Shown here one piece after another: positions 49,541 to 62,740 of a DNA stretch of 64,000 nucleotides. The stretch lies in NCBI GenBank assembly GCA_037975125.1, contig CM075857.1, positions 48,529,672 to 48,593,671 of the forward strand. Direction: 5' to 3'. The first letter of the stretch is position 1. Each line of letters opens with the position of its first letter. This DNA is from Latrodectus hesperus. Taxonomy: Eukaryota > Arthropoda > Arachnida > Araneae > Theridiidae. A model generated the notes under the pieces. It made no database searches, was not told the DNA's origin, and worked only from the letters and a program-made list of their open reading frames with translations. The position numbers and the translations under genes are program-made.

Positions 49541-49880
49541 ATTGCCATTTGGCAGTGGGAATGCCTTGTAGAAATCGTTCAATCACCAGCCTGTTACATT
49601 ATCCACATATTTTCCTAAGATCGAGACTTATGAAGGCCACCATTTATTTCCACCGGAATAAGCTGGAGGCTTAGCGAAGCAACAAATCTCGAGAAAACGT
49701 CAGCCGGAATATTCGACCGGGCGATCACCAACCTCTTGAACCTGTAAAGATCATTAGTCCCGTTTCTCTTTCCTGGTGCATACTCCCTCATCCTTCCGCA
49801 CTTCTTGCTCCCTCCCCCACAAGATACCGTTGATCTGATCTTCTTCCAATATGTTTGAGTAATGGGGTCCCATAAGCTAT
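49541..49880. other. Balanced-composition island, unassigned
   Basis: About 340 bases with clearly higher G+C than the flanks. The minus-strand frame 49615-50028 (137 codons) crosses the island. Inside it the product is basic and ordinary in composition (for example NIPADVFSRFVASLSLQL), while its upstream part, outside the island, is AT-driven. I recognise no domain and no repeat signature. It could be a real exon, a regulatory element or an unknown repeat. Confidence 0.3.
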
Positions 49881-51799
49881 AACTTGATATTGAGATTTTG
49901 TTAGGATAAAGATAAAAACTGAGATAATACATTTTGTTTAGATTATTATAAGTGCTGTGTATGAATAGAGTGGGAATATAAAATCTGACATTCACACTTG
50001 TTATTTCAATAGTGCGATGGGATCTCACAAAAATACTACTCTATTTCATTTTTTAAAATTTTACTTTATTAATATAAATAGATCACAACAGTTTAAATAT
50101 TTATTTACAATATTTAGAATAAGTTAATAGAAAATTTATGAAAAATATTCTCTAACATATTTCAATAGCATTGAATTAATCAAACACATGCATGTTTTTC
50201 CTCCATTGTAAATGTTAATAATATATTTAAAGCTCTTCGGCAATTTTTCAGTTACGCTCCACAAATATTTTGCTTTTATACGCCAACGAATATACAAATT
50301 GTCAATACAGATGATTTAACGCAATTTTTTCTGAAGAACATTATAGAGTATTATGTATGCATACGTATAATATTCATTAAAGTTAATAGCAATTTTATAT
50401 TTTAATATCAATCAAACTATAACAAATACAAAAATAAACAACAAAGAAATTTAGGCATCAGATTGAGTGTGAAATTTCAAACTGTTATTTTAATTAACTC
50501 TCTAAATTATTTTGATTATTTATTTTTTTCTGAATTAGTTTAATTGAAATTATTTTTCGAAATTTGAATTTTAAGTTTCAAAGCCTATTTGTATTAAACA
50601 ATATAGATTTCATTAGCATATCCCAGTGGATATTTTTTATTTTAGTTTTTTTTATACTCAAATTAATGTCCTAATGGAAAGCTGTTTCCTGTGCTATATA
50701 ATATTATATTATGATATTATAAATGTATTTCCATTTCAATAGCTGTTAAAATTAAGCTAACGAAACTATTATTACTTTCGTTTCAAACGTATTTTGTTTC
50801 CCACAGTTGATTGTTAAATTATTGGTATCATATTAATTCTATGTTTTGTTTTTATTGTGTGTGAGGTGCATGCTGTTATGATGTTACCAAGACTTGGTAA
50901 TTGAACATTACTATTCGTAATTATGTCTCTCTTTTATAAAATGTCCTCTTTCGTTTCTCTTTAAAACTATTCTGATAAAATTTGACAAAAAGTAGCTCAT
51001 TAAATTTAGCTGAAAAGCTTAAAGCAAAAAAAGAATTAAAATTAATTTCAATTTTAATGTTAAGTATGAAAAATAAATACCAATGTTTACTCTCTGAAAA
51101 TGCAAAACATTTGAAATATTGAATAAAAGATTCTTCACTCATACATTATTTGTTTTGAATATCATTAATTAATTAGAAAAATTACATAAATTCATTCAGT
51201 GCAATTTTTATAGTATTTTATAGGAGTTTTAAGATTACTCTGAGACGGTAATAAAACAGTAAAAGATGTAAAAGATAAATAATCAGAAATAGAGCATTCT
51301 GCGTAGATTACATAAATAATTATAGATTAAAATTTAATTAATGCTTCTAACTTTAGGATATTTGAATATTTTCTAAATTGTTAAAAACTATTCAGATGTC
51401 AGAATATTATTATCACTCTGTAATATTTCTATAACTGCGAATATAATTCTAACAAATTAAAGAATATTATTTTGGGGAGATATTTATTATAATACTCGTA
51501 GAATAAAGCAAGTAGGTTTTCAGTATTTTATTTATAAGACAAGCATAAATATGGTAATCCCATACAATAAAATTCAATATTTTCTCTACAAGCCATCTCA
51601 AATAAAATTCTGCTTTTGACGAAATATATCACTCTAATATCATTGCTAATTATGCAAGATTTCACCAACCTCTGTTTGACATTTAAAACCTTTTCAAAAT
51701 TCCACTTAATCCAACAGTTTGAGGAAAATTTAGATATTCATGGCAAGAAGCATTTTAAGTGGGGGTGATTAACTTCTAAAGTACCATAATAAAATATGG
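49881..51799. other. AT-rich DNA, nothing recognised
   Basis: No supported feature. Confidence 0.5.
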
Positions 51800-52160
51800 C
51801 GATTGATCTGTAACTTTAAATAATTAGATGTTCAGGGAGGCTTAAAACTGCCGGCTTAAATAGCAATCCGTATTCATTTTAATTAACCTTTTCAGAAAAC
51901 TGAGACTATCAAATTGGTGCAAGGAGACATTTTAGAAGGACTTGAATTAAGTCACGAAAATTCACGGAACTTGCAATTTAAGAGCTCTGCATCGATCGGG
52001 GATTAAAATCACCGAGCTTCACTCACAGAGAAATCGTTGATGTTCACTATCCGCCTCCTTCGAAGACAGCTTGGAAAGACAGAGGGTTAGTTGGAAATCC
52101 TAGGCAGAAGTTTGTCCATTTCTCGTTAGCGATAAAATTAAATAGAATTAACGGTACACT
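51800..52160. promoter_or_regulatory. Candidate conserved regulatory element
   Basis: About 360 bases of balanced composition without an open frame, tRNA box or transposon motif. They contain several homeodomain-type cores (TAATTAACC, ATTAAGTCA, GCGATAAAATTAAA) and a CATCGATCGGGG block. This is the profile of a non-coding regulatory element in a gene desert, but only cross-species conservation would show it. Low confidence. Confidence 0.2.
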
Positions 52161-53194
52161 AAGATGTTTTGAGGCTTTATCAAAATTTATAGCAGTATAT
52201 ATACGATTATTTATTAAGTTATTGTTAGACTAAATAAGCAATACTGAATTTAGACTTTAATTTACTGTGCTTTTAAGATTTTGTTTCTATCAATACCACC
52301 CAGTTTGTACATGTTATTTGGCGTTGTGAAGAACAAGTCTTACTTTTTTACATATTTCTCTTATTTACTATCAAATGCTGAAATGAATTTTTATTTTTTA
52401 TTACTATATGGTATAATACCTAAATCAGACTAATAATTACAATTTGCAAAGTAATATTTATAATTATTACATAATAATAGTAATAGTAATAATAAATTAT
52501 TACACATGACAACGATTATAATTTAAATTAAATTTATTTTATAATTTATTTCCTTACAATTTACTTAGGTTTTATAAAGCTTTACAAAAGATAAATAAAA
52601 CAAATACTTAAAATATTAGTATTATTATAAAATAGTGAAAATAAAGTTCTGTGAAAATGAAATTAAACACTATTTCTTGAAATATGGGATGTTAATTGCA
52701 CATTTCATTTTCCAACTAATGGAAGAAATATAAACATCCGTTTGCAAAAAATGAAGAATATTTAATAATTTGAGACATAATTACTTACATACGATATGTA
52801 TATTTACTACAGTGTGTTGATTTATAACAGCATATTGTACTTTAGTTCTTCAAAAACGTATATCAACTTTGTGCTTCTTATTTTTCACTTTATTTTACAT
52901 AAATTTATTTTTAAATTTTTACTTTATTTAGTGTTAAGAAAATATTGTTAAAAATTCAAAAACTTTTTATTTTATTTTTAATTTGTATTCAAATAATGTT
53001 ACTGTTAGAAGTCATAAATTAGATAATTTTTGAGACTCTGGAAAATACATAAATAAATAATTTAGGAAATTTATTTATGCATAAATTTTTGTAATTAATT
53101 TTTTTCTTCATAAAGAAATTCTTTAAAAATATTTTCTGCCTTTAGTAATTATATCTTTTTTAAACCTTAAGATTTCTTTTTGTAAATTACTTGC
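52161..53194. other. AT-rich DNA with an imperfect AAT repeat
   Basis: Around 52440-52505 there is an imperfect AAT/ATT trinucleotide-like patch. Nothing else was recognised. Confidence 0.5.
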
Positions 53195-53252
53195 ACCTAA
53201 ATGGTAAATCAATGGAAAGAGTTAACTCTTACCATTGGTTTACCATTTAGGT
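53195..53252. repeat. 58-bp near-perfect palindrome
   Basis: The arm starting ACCTAAATGGTAAATCAATG at 53195 pairs with the sequence ending ACCATTTAGGT at 53252. There is one A-A mismatch and one G-T-type change in each half, and the centre is a perfect AAGAGTTAACTCTT with no loop. It would extrude as a nearly loopless cruciform. Confidence 0.9.
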
Positions 53253-53293
53253 AAATTTATTTCTTAAATGTTAACAACTGTGATATATGTATG

Positions 53294-53416
<123 letters not shown>

Positions 53417-53419
53417 GCC

Positions 53420-55885
53420 GTTAATTTTAAAAGTGGCGTAACACAATTTTTCCTGGTTACCATGGTTACATGAACAACGTTAGGTTATTTATCAGTAAAG
53501 CATTTCAAGTTGCTTATATTACGAGCAAATATGATTATTCTTGAAACCTAAGTTTTCAGAGTTAGTTGAATAATTGAACTGTGTAGTTTGAAAGTGGCCT
53601 ACTCCATTTATACTTAAATAAAGTTATTTGCTATTGATAATGTCGGGAAACACTAATGAAGGTAATATTAATTAATTAGTATTTACAAGTTAACCTCAGT
53701 TTTTGGACAATTGTGTTAGTTGAATAATAATTACTTTTAATTAATATAAAACTAAACATTTAACATTAAATTTTAGAAATTATTTCATCCATTGGGAAAA
53801 ACAAGACAAGACCATTTAATTCAGATAGTAAAGAAGAAATATTATCAAATGATTTTTAAAAAAATCGAAAAAGAAACAGAATTATAGAACAATAATCGTC
53901 TTCAGGGGATTAAAATACGAGTAACAATACAGAAAAGATTGATAAATCATACATCCAAAAAGTGCAAAAGATTTAACGGAATGCAGAAAAAAGATATTGT
54001 ACTCAAACTGCAAATATTGTTCCTGAAAAAATTTTTGAAAATAAAGATTGCCATTATCTGAATGCGTGCACAAAAATTACAATAAAGATGAAATCAAGAA
54101 TATTTTTGAGACGATTTTGGGTTTGGGAGATTTTAAAAACAAAATGTATTGCTTTATACAAAGCTGTCGAGTGCAAAGTTGTGGAACAAAGACGTCCAGC
54201 AAATGGAAAAAATAGCCAAGATATTAGAAATTTAGGTATTTGTTAAATTCTAAAAACGAAAATTTCCTTTTGTAAAAAATTAATTTTGGATACTTATAAA
54301 TAAGTAAAGGGCACTTAAAATGAGTATTAAAGTGTGCAAATTAGGACAATAATTTACGTGGAGCCGTGGCTGTATAATGAAGAAAATATTATGTATCTGA
54401 GGAAGGGAAAAAGAACATTCAAAACCATATTAAAAGTTTTCCTAAATTTGAATCCCACTATATTACATATCTTAATCCTAATAGAAGATATCTACATCCT
54501 GATCTAACTCCTAGAAAAATGTTTAATTTATACGAGTTTCATTGCAAGGAAAGTTAAGTTAAAGCCGTTAATGAGTGGACATACAGAAAAATATTTAAAA
54601 AAAAAAATTTGATTTACATTTCCACCTACCACTCACAGATACATGTCAAAAACGTGACTTATTAAACAACTAAATTAAAGCATCAAATGGTGATGAAGAA
54701 GAAAATAAATTTACCGAAGAACATATCCATTTAAGTGTAGCAAAATCAGCTAGGAATTCACAGAAACATGATCAAGGGCAAGTATACCGTAATTCAGATT
54801 ATTATTTTGCTTTCTCTTTCGACTTGCAAAAGGCATTACCGTATCCCAAGTATTCTACTACAGTAGCATACTACAAAGGCAATATGTATGTTCTAAATTT
54901 GGGTATTCACTATTTTTATAACGATAATGTTTACATGTGAGTTTGGGATGAGACTATTGCATTCAGAGGTGTTCAAGAAATTGTTTAATGAATCCTAAAA
55001 CATGTTAAAATTTTACGAAGTGAAAGGCACATTATAGCTTACAGTGACATCTACACCGGGCAAAATAGAAAAATTAAATTAGCGTTAATGAGTTTAAAAA
55101 TTGTTCAATGTTTGGAAAATAATGTAGAAATCATACATCACAAATTTTTAATATCAGGACATTCGTTTTCACCAAATGATAAAGATTTTGGTGGGTGAGA
55201 AGTGGTATTAAAAATAATTTATTTTTCGTTCACTAACATTATTACAATATTATTAAAAAGTGTCTTAAACGTAATAATTTTATTATAAATGAAATGAGGC
55301 AAGACGATTTTGTATCAACAAAATTATTTGAAAACGCAGTTCTTAGAAGGGTAAAGAATTCTAATGAGGAATCAATAAACTGGTTAAAATTATGATGGAT
55401 GCGTTTTGTCAGAAATGAACCAGATTAAATTTTCTATAAAACATCAATGAATCAGAATGAAAATTTATTACCACGTCGGGATACACCAAGAATGTTCGAA
55501 ATATTATATTGACACCACTGTATAAAAATATCAAACAAATTACAACAGCAAACTTAAAGGACATAATTGACCTATTACGATATTTACCATCGGATCATCA
55601 TGATTATTTCAAATCCCTTTCACACACACAAAATGTAGGTAAGTAGTAAATTGTTTTGTAATAAATTTATGCTTATAATTTTTTGCGTTATGCAGTTAAA
55701 AATGTTTTTAATCGTATAATATAAGTTTCAGAAGTGTTTTAAATATATGTAAAATAAATTCAGCATTGTTTTTTTTCAATTTGAAGTACCTTAAATTATG
55801 TTGAATGGACTTGGGTACCTTCAAATTTTATAATAAATCTGGTTGTTAATTTTGAAAGTTGTGTAACTCCATTCTTGATAAGAAA
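53420..55885 (+). mobile_element. Possible DNA transposon carrying the GQNR-family gene
   Basis: Short related sequences lie at both sides of the degenerate gene: AATTTTAAAAGTGGCGTAAC (53423-53442), AGTTTGAAAGTGGCCTACTC (about 53585-53604), AATTTTGAAAGTTGTGTAAC (about 55848-55867) and, inverted, around 55800-55830 (reverse strand TTTGAAGGTACCCAAGTCC). They could be eroded terminal or subterminal repeats of the element that carried the gene. Alignment is only partial, so the boundaries are tentative. Confidence 0.3.
53640..55650 (+). pseudogene. Degenerate multi-exon gene with S-D-x(3)-GQNR motif (transposon-associated family)
   Basis: An ATG at 53640 opens MSGNTNE, followed by a donor (GTAATA at 53662). 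An acceptor (AAATTTTAG ending at 53776) joins in phase to EIISSIGKNK. Exon 2 contains CHYLNACTKITIKMKSRIFL and may end before GTATTT at 54236. The next readable part starts near 54396 (SEEGKKNIQNHIKSFPKFES) and runs through RRYLHPDLTPRKMFNLYEFH and WTYRKIF. It continues to the core: FAFSFDLQKALPYP (near 54809), YSDIYTGQNRKIKLAL (near 55036) and HSFSPNDKDFG (near 55160-55192). A tail with NEESINWLKL and DLLRYLPSDHHDYFKSL follows, ending near 55645. I associate this order (C-rich region, FDLQ, SDxxxGQNR, PNDxDFG) with a family abundant in arthropod transposons, possibly annotated DUF7869; the three Asp suggest an RNase H-like nuclease fold. Several stops and frameshifts make it dead. Confidence 0.65.
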
Positions 55886-55985
55886 ACGCATATTATTCAC
55901 TTAATAATTGGCACTGTTTTAATAGGAAATATAAATTTAACACCCTTAGATACACTTAAGTAGTATTACTCATTAATATCCTATA

Positions 55986-55987
<2 letters not shown>

Positions 55988-56052
<65 letters not shown>

Positions 56053-56083
56053 ATATATATGTATATATATGTATATATATATA
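55988..56083. repeat. Interrupted (TA)n microsatellite
   Basis: About 29 TA units, an AATTT interruption, then TA repeats with TATGTA interruptions. Confidence 0.95.
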
Positions 56084-59000
56084 ATGTGTTTTATGAATGC
56101 AAACTAAAAATGGATATAAAAATGTTGTTTCATGGAAATAATACAATTTTTGATAACATATAATTAGTTAACTTTAAATAAAGTATTGAGAAATTTGGAG
56201 GTTGCATTGAAAAATGTAAAATCAGAAAAAAAGAAAGGATATCTTCTTCCTCTTTTATTCTATCAAAGTTAACAGAATTATAAAACTAAGAAAATGTCTT
56301 ATTAAACAAATTAATATATTGAGAGGAAACATTTTAGCTTACATTAGAATAGAAAATATTTAAAATTGATTAAATTATGTATATTGTTTAAATTATTTAA
56401 TCTAATGTTTAGATAATAATAATAAATTATATTTAATCTAAAATTAGATAAGTATTTCAGGTTATAAAAAATACTGAAATTGATAGTAATTAGTAGTCAA
56501 AGTGATATTCTAAATTTATAGGTAAATTAAAAAAGCAAGACAAAGAATTATCAATCAATAAATAAAATTACTAAAACCGTTGTCTTGATATATGCAATAA
56601 CACAAAAAACAAACTTTATAATTTAAAAACACAAACTTGAATGAATTTAAAACATTTATCTCTAAAATGAAAAATAAGAAACACTTTATTTTATGTGCAC
56701 CTAGTTGTTGAAACGTCTGGGAAACATAAGGGCTAAAAAAGAGCAATTGACTTCAAAAGTGAAGTGTTTCGAAAAGAAAGATTTTCAGAACAATTTTTTC
56801 TAAGATCTCTTATTTTAAAGAGAAACTAGTTAAAATAGTGGCAGGTATGATGAAATAAATAAAAGCATTAAAAAATAAAATAAGAAACTATTTTAGCAAC
56901 GTGTAAGTATTTAAGAACTTTATTTAAATTGAAAATTACGAAAATTATAACAAGAGCAGAATATTTAACTTGTTTCCTAATTTTAAAAGTACTGAATTTA
57001 TTATATCAGTTAAAATCTGAGGATCATTAAACATTAATGACGAGATCATTCAATTTTCTAATTAAATAATTTGGAAGTTTCTAATTTAAAATTGTTTTAT
57101 TTTTATTTCTTTTACAATCTATAAATTTAACATTAGAATAATTAATTTGGAACTTCTTTCTTAAAATTATTTATTCAATGATTGATAAGCGAAAAATAGT
57201 TGTACAAAAAGAATTTCATTTTATTAATATACTCGATATGTTCAAATTATCAAATGATTAGAACTTTAGTGGGAAATTTGTATAAATCTGATTCTTCTTT
57301 TTCAATAAATTGCAAAACAATTGTAGTAAATTACCTCCTTACAAAATACATTTAAATTACTTAAAATATGTTAATGTATTTAATATGAATTTTTAATAAA
57401 ATATTCTTATACATAATATCTTTTATGTTTATTATTTATGTTTACTGTTTACAAAAATATAAAAAAATGATTGGTAATTATTGTAATAATGACTTTACAC
57501 ATCAGTTATCTTTTACAGACGTTTTTGAAAATAGAATGTATCTGATGCTTAAATATTATGAATATAAATTTCATAAAATGAAACACATATTATTTTCAAT
57601 ATTTTAATTTTACTTTTTTAATTTTATTGGTTTTACTATAGATATGCTTCGTGGTATTTTCAAAAAAATTTAAAGTATCCAAAATTTCATCGCGGCTGAG
57701 AAATATCATGATAATAAAATTAAATTTAACTGGAAATTATATAGAGAGGAATAATTCCTAGTAAAACTGATTTTTGACGTTTAAAGTCTTTTTAGAAGTA
57801 GTTTAGTTATTCAATTTTTGACCCAGAATAAATTAGAAATTTTTACAAACATTTATACACACATACATTGTTTTTATATAAATTTATAAATATGTGTGCA
57901 TGGAATGTACCAAAACCATATCAAAAATATTCAATACAGTGCTTTGTGTGTTGTATTTAAAGTAATTTATAGTCCACAATATAAGCAACTTGCTAACAAA
58001 TTGAAATGATGTCATTGTGACGTCAAATATTTCTCAGCAATATAAAATATCATTACAATTTAATAGCCCATTTAATAAAAATTTAATTATTAATGTTCTT
58101 ACAATAAACCATAACTTATTTTATGATCAATATTATAACTTAATGATAAATAATATTTCCTGGTGGAATTCAATCATGATCTGTCAAGCGAAGCGATGTT
58201 GACTTGCTTGTAAAACTGATATAAACGAATGAAGCTGATGCATTATATTCACTGGATAGAAAGGTGTAGGGCAACATTAATTCAAAATCTTCCAGGTAGT
58301 CCTAAGCTATTAATGACATGTATTAAATCGTCTGAATATACTTAAGGCTACGATAATGAGAAGATCTAGCGTGGTTACACACATCTTATAGGAAGCGATG
58401 TGAGTGTTTATGGAGCGTAAAAGATAATGGCATGCTTAATTTTAATAAATGGTCAGTCTTAATCACTGTTTCATTACCTCGATTCACATTGGGACGTGAA
58501 TTGAAACTGGGCTATGAAGTGCAATATTCCAGAACTGCGCGTATGCTTAGATACTAAGAATTTAATATTACCAGGTACATAATATATAATTTAATAAATA
58601 TGTAGGACATTGTCTATTGAAGACTTTAAGATACACAACCTACTTTCATTAAGAGGAGGTAAATGTTATCAGTCTTGTTTTAGGAAATATGTTAAATTTT
58701 ACAAATGTATTTAATAAAATAACGTTTCAAATAGAGTTTTTAAAAGAATTATACATAAAAAATATTTCCTTAGTATCTTTAGAATGTATACAATACGTAA
58801 TTAAATTTTGAACTCCTTATTTCATTCTCTATAGAAAAACTGCATCTTTAAAATATGTATTATATATAATTGAATTTTACCTTAATTATGGATACACATT
58901 TAAAATTATATAGTTATTTAATCATAAAAACATTAAATAACAAGTACTCGAACAAAATGTTAAACAGATAATGTGTCCAATACCTAGAATGTATTTATCA

Positions 59001-59462
59001 GTTATATTCTATTTTTAATATTAGAAACCAATTGCCATTATTATCTTAATTAATATGTTATAAATATTTCTAAAGTTTAAAATTTTTTAATGATTTTAAA
59101 AACCGAATTGAATAGGGGAAATTGACTGTTTTATCTTTTTAAATTTCAAATGTTCTGAAGTTCATTTTAATACAACAGTAATTGAAATTGAATTTTAAAT
59201 TTTTTACAATGGACACAAATAATGATGCAATTATAAAACTAAGTAAATTCATAAATGTTTTTTATACTAGTGATGATATACGAGTAGTCTCTCAGCTTTT
59301 TGTGGTATCATTATTAATTACCTTTGAAAGTATTCATTCTTCATTCTCTTGGATATTTATCGATACAATATATCATCAATATTAATAAACTTTAAAATAA
59401 AATAATTAAAATGATATATTAAATATATTTCAATAATTTTTTGAAATTTGACTAAATTATAC
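56084..59462. other. Mostly AT-rich DNA with one balanced patch
   Basis: No supported gene. Frames at 57425, 58017 and 59182 are AT-driven and unsupported. A patch at about 58140-58560 has balanced composition, no open frame and no transposon motif; it is a regulatory candidate only. Confidence 0.45.
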
Positions 59463-59485
59463 AGCTATATATATACATACATACA

Positions 59486-59580
<95 letters not shown>
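59463..59580. repeat. (CATA)n then (TA)n microsatellite
   Basis: About nine CATA units (to about 59512) followed by about 34 TA units. It ends directly at ACAGGGTGATTATAAA, which resembles the terminus of several arthropod transposons. Confidence 0.95.
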
Positions 59581-59584
<4 letters not shown>

Positions 59585-62500
59585 GGTGATTATAAAAAAA
59601 ACTTTGCCAACATCTGCACTTCTAGCGTAAAATGAAACTCAAAAGAATATGATTTTTCAGATTTGAATCCCACATTTTAAATACTAAACACTTCTAATTG
59701 TTATAAATTGAAGAAAATGATTTAAAATTTAATGAAAAACAGATTTAAATTCAATATGATTTTTATTTTGAAAAACTAAAAATCTATTACTAATATTATG
59801 TACCTTGTAAAAATATTTTACTAAGTTTATAAAAGCACTTGTATAGAGAATCTTTTAATATAATTTTGTAAATTTTTCAAGCTGAATTTTACTGGTTACT
59901 ACAATTTTCAGTTTCGTAAAAGTTATTTTTGCAACTTTATTTGAGATGTAAAATAAATAATTTACATATATTTGCAATTATTATTAAAATATTACAGCTT
60001 CTGATGTGCTCAAAATTAATAAATTAACTGTAAAATAACTTTGTAAGTATTAGTTTTGTTATAAAGGTATGTAATTTTTGTTCCAGTATTTAACAATTTT
60101 CAAATAATTTTGTGAATCTGGATTATTTCATAAATTTATATTTTTTAATATTTAAATTATTTTATGAAATTTTATGAAAATATTTTAAATTGAATTTAAG
60201 AAAATATTTCAAAAATAAAATAGCTCTGACTTTAAAGTAATATACTAATATTAAAACTTTCAAGCGAGCAATTAATATATTTTTAAGTATAAAATTATTT
60301 CTTAGTGCTTATTTTAAAACTAATATGTTGATTTAACTATTATTTCTATTTTTAATTCAATGCAAAAAATTTTCCTTTTTCACATTGTATTTTTAATTTT
60401 ATAATATTTGACATTTTAATAAATAATTATTTAAATAAAAATTTTTTAAACTTAATATAGATCAAGAAAATGAAGTTAAAAGTTTTTTAGTAAAACAAAA
60501 ATAATAATTTTTTATTGTTATCATCATGAAAACACTGAAATTCAGGACTAAGTGAATTGTTTCTTCAAATCGATATTTCTAACTTTTGTGAAGTAAATCT
60601 TTATGCATTCATATAAGTTACTTGTTCAATAATAATAAACATCTTTATTTACTTTAAATAATACATGAAATGCTATTATTACATAAAATAATTTCTACTG
60701 ATTTTTAATAATAAAACTGATGAAAAGTTCTTATAAGATAAATGTGAGAAACTGTTATTCACAATAAAGTCTATAATAATTTTCTGTTGTTAGACTTAAA
60801 GGTGGTTCATTTTTCCATAATTTTTATTCAATTTGGATTACCTAGTGATTTCTAAAGTTACATAAATCTTCATATTTTAATATTTAATAAAAAAGTTATA
60901 AGTTCAGACAATAACTTGAAATTAATTTAACTAATAATTTATTTGTTTCCCACAGTAATAAAAAGTAAAAATTATGAGTTTAAAATATTTTGTGCATGAA
61001 TTTTCGATATTCATGATGCATCATGTTTTGCTTATAACAAAAGTATATTTAATTGTAAGTAATTGGTTATAAAAACTTATCATTAATAAAATTAATGATG
61101 AGATTTTAAAGTATATAGCATTTTATCCAATAATACAGTTTTTTAGCAGAAATTTTGATTATTTTTGCCTAGGATAAACTCTAAGCTGTAAAAATATAGA
61201 ACTGATTGTGGAGTATTATTTTGCCATAATTTTTAATGCTTTAAAAAGTGTGTTGACTCAGAGAATATACTTTAAACTACCATTTGAAAAATGGTTGTCC
61301 ATCTCGTGCCATTCTATCAAGGCTGCTTAGAAAATTTCATTGAGATCATTAATTTTTTAAAAGGTCACTGCATGTTACCCATATGGAGAATATTAATCAA
61401 TGATAATTGATATACTTACCAAAGGATATAAGGGGAATTTAAGTCTTAAAGCGAAACTCCCTTAAAGTTATTTTTAAAGAGAATTTTACATGCAAAAAAC
61501 GATCCGCGAGATTTAATTTCTTTTAAGATCCCATGATTTAACTATCACTGCAAAAAAGCGTGCCTAAAATAATTAAAATATCCTTGAGCTTCTTAAATGT
61601 ATTGATCCCTCGTATTCTTATGTAAACATAATTACTGATTGATTAATCTTTATTAACATATTTTTTTTCAAGATTTGAAGAATATAAACCATAGATTTTT
61701 GAAAATGATTCCAAGATATAACTGTAAAAATTCATCATAGTGTGAAAAATGTAATAACTAACTGGATTAAAAGCTAACTGGTATATTATAAATAATATTT
61801 ATGAAATATTTCAAGGAGTTACTGTTATAAAGAAACCATGATCCACATCAACAATTTTAAAGAATCTTCTGTTTCTTCAAGATTTTCAATTGTAATGATT
61901 TTCAGTTAAAAAAATTTTGAAATGAAAATACTTCACAGTGATAAAACTGATAGTCCAGACCTAGTTATGACTTTTTGTTATTTTTAAAAAAAATATATTT
62001 ACCTGGAATTTATTTAAATTCCTAAATAGTTTTCCCAAGTTTATGTTTTCATCGACTAGGTGATAAAGGATTCGAGCCATTTTAATGTTGCAATATTCAA
62101 GTACAGAAATGGATTGCTACTGAATAAGATTTCTTAAATATCTCTTAAATTTACGTTAGTTTTGTTTAGTAAAAATCTGAGTGCACTATGATTATTTTAC
62201 AGTGATACATGTGTTAAAATTACAGAAATACATAGATTGATTTTTTAATTAATAAGACAATATTTGTTGCTGAGTTCCATTAGCCATAAATGTTTTTTAA
62301 TATATTTATAAATCCCCTGATTATTTTACATTGAAATTAAAAAAATTGTGTTAGTTACCATATAATTATGTTGTCATTATTTTAAGAACCCTATATTATT
62401 TTAAACTACACTTTCTGTTTTTGCTTACTTGCATGGATTTTTTACGCATTATCTATATCGAATTATCAATAAATAATATAATATTACTGCAAAATACATA

Positions 62501-62740
62501 CGTTCACATAATTTTTTTCATTAATTAATGTAATATATCTATATCATGTTCCTGTTCAGAAAGTTTTTAAAAATGGTGAAAATGACTAAAATAGTTATTT
62601 ACAAGCACACTATAAAACTATAAAACAGCTATTTAACATTATGGAATAATAATTTTAAATATTTAATTTAATGACTGCCTTTAATACGAGGATAATAAAT
62701 ACTATATACTGAAGTTTCAGTGCGACTGATATTTAAGTGT
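59581..62740. other. AT-rich DNA, possible transposon end at its left edge
   Basis: The first 60 bases start ACAGGGTGATTATAAAAAAA, a style of transposon terminus, and are less AT-rich. Beyond about 59650 nothing was recognised for 3 kb. Confidence 0.4.
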
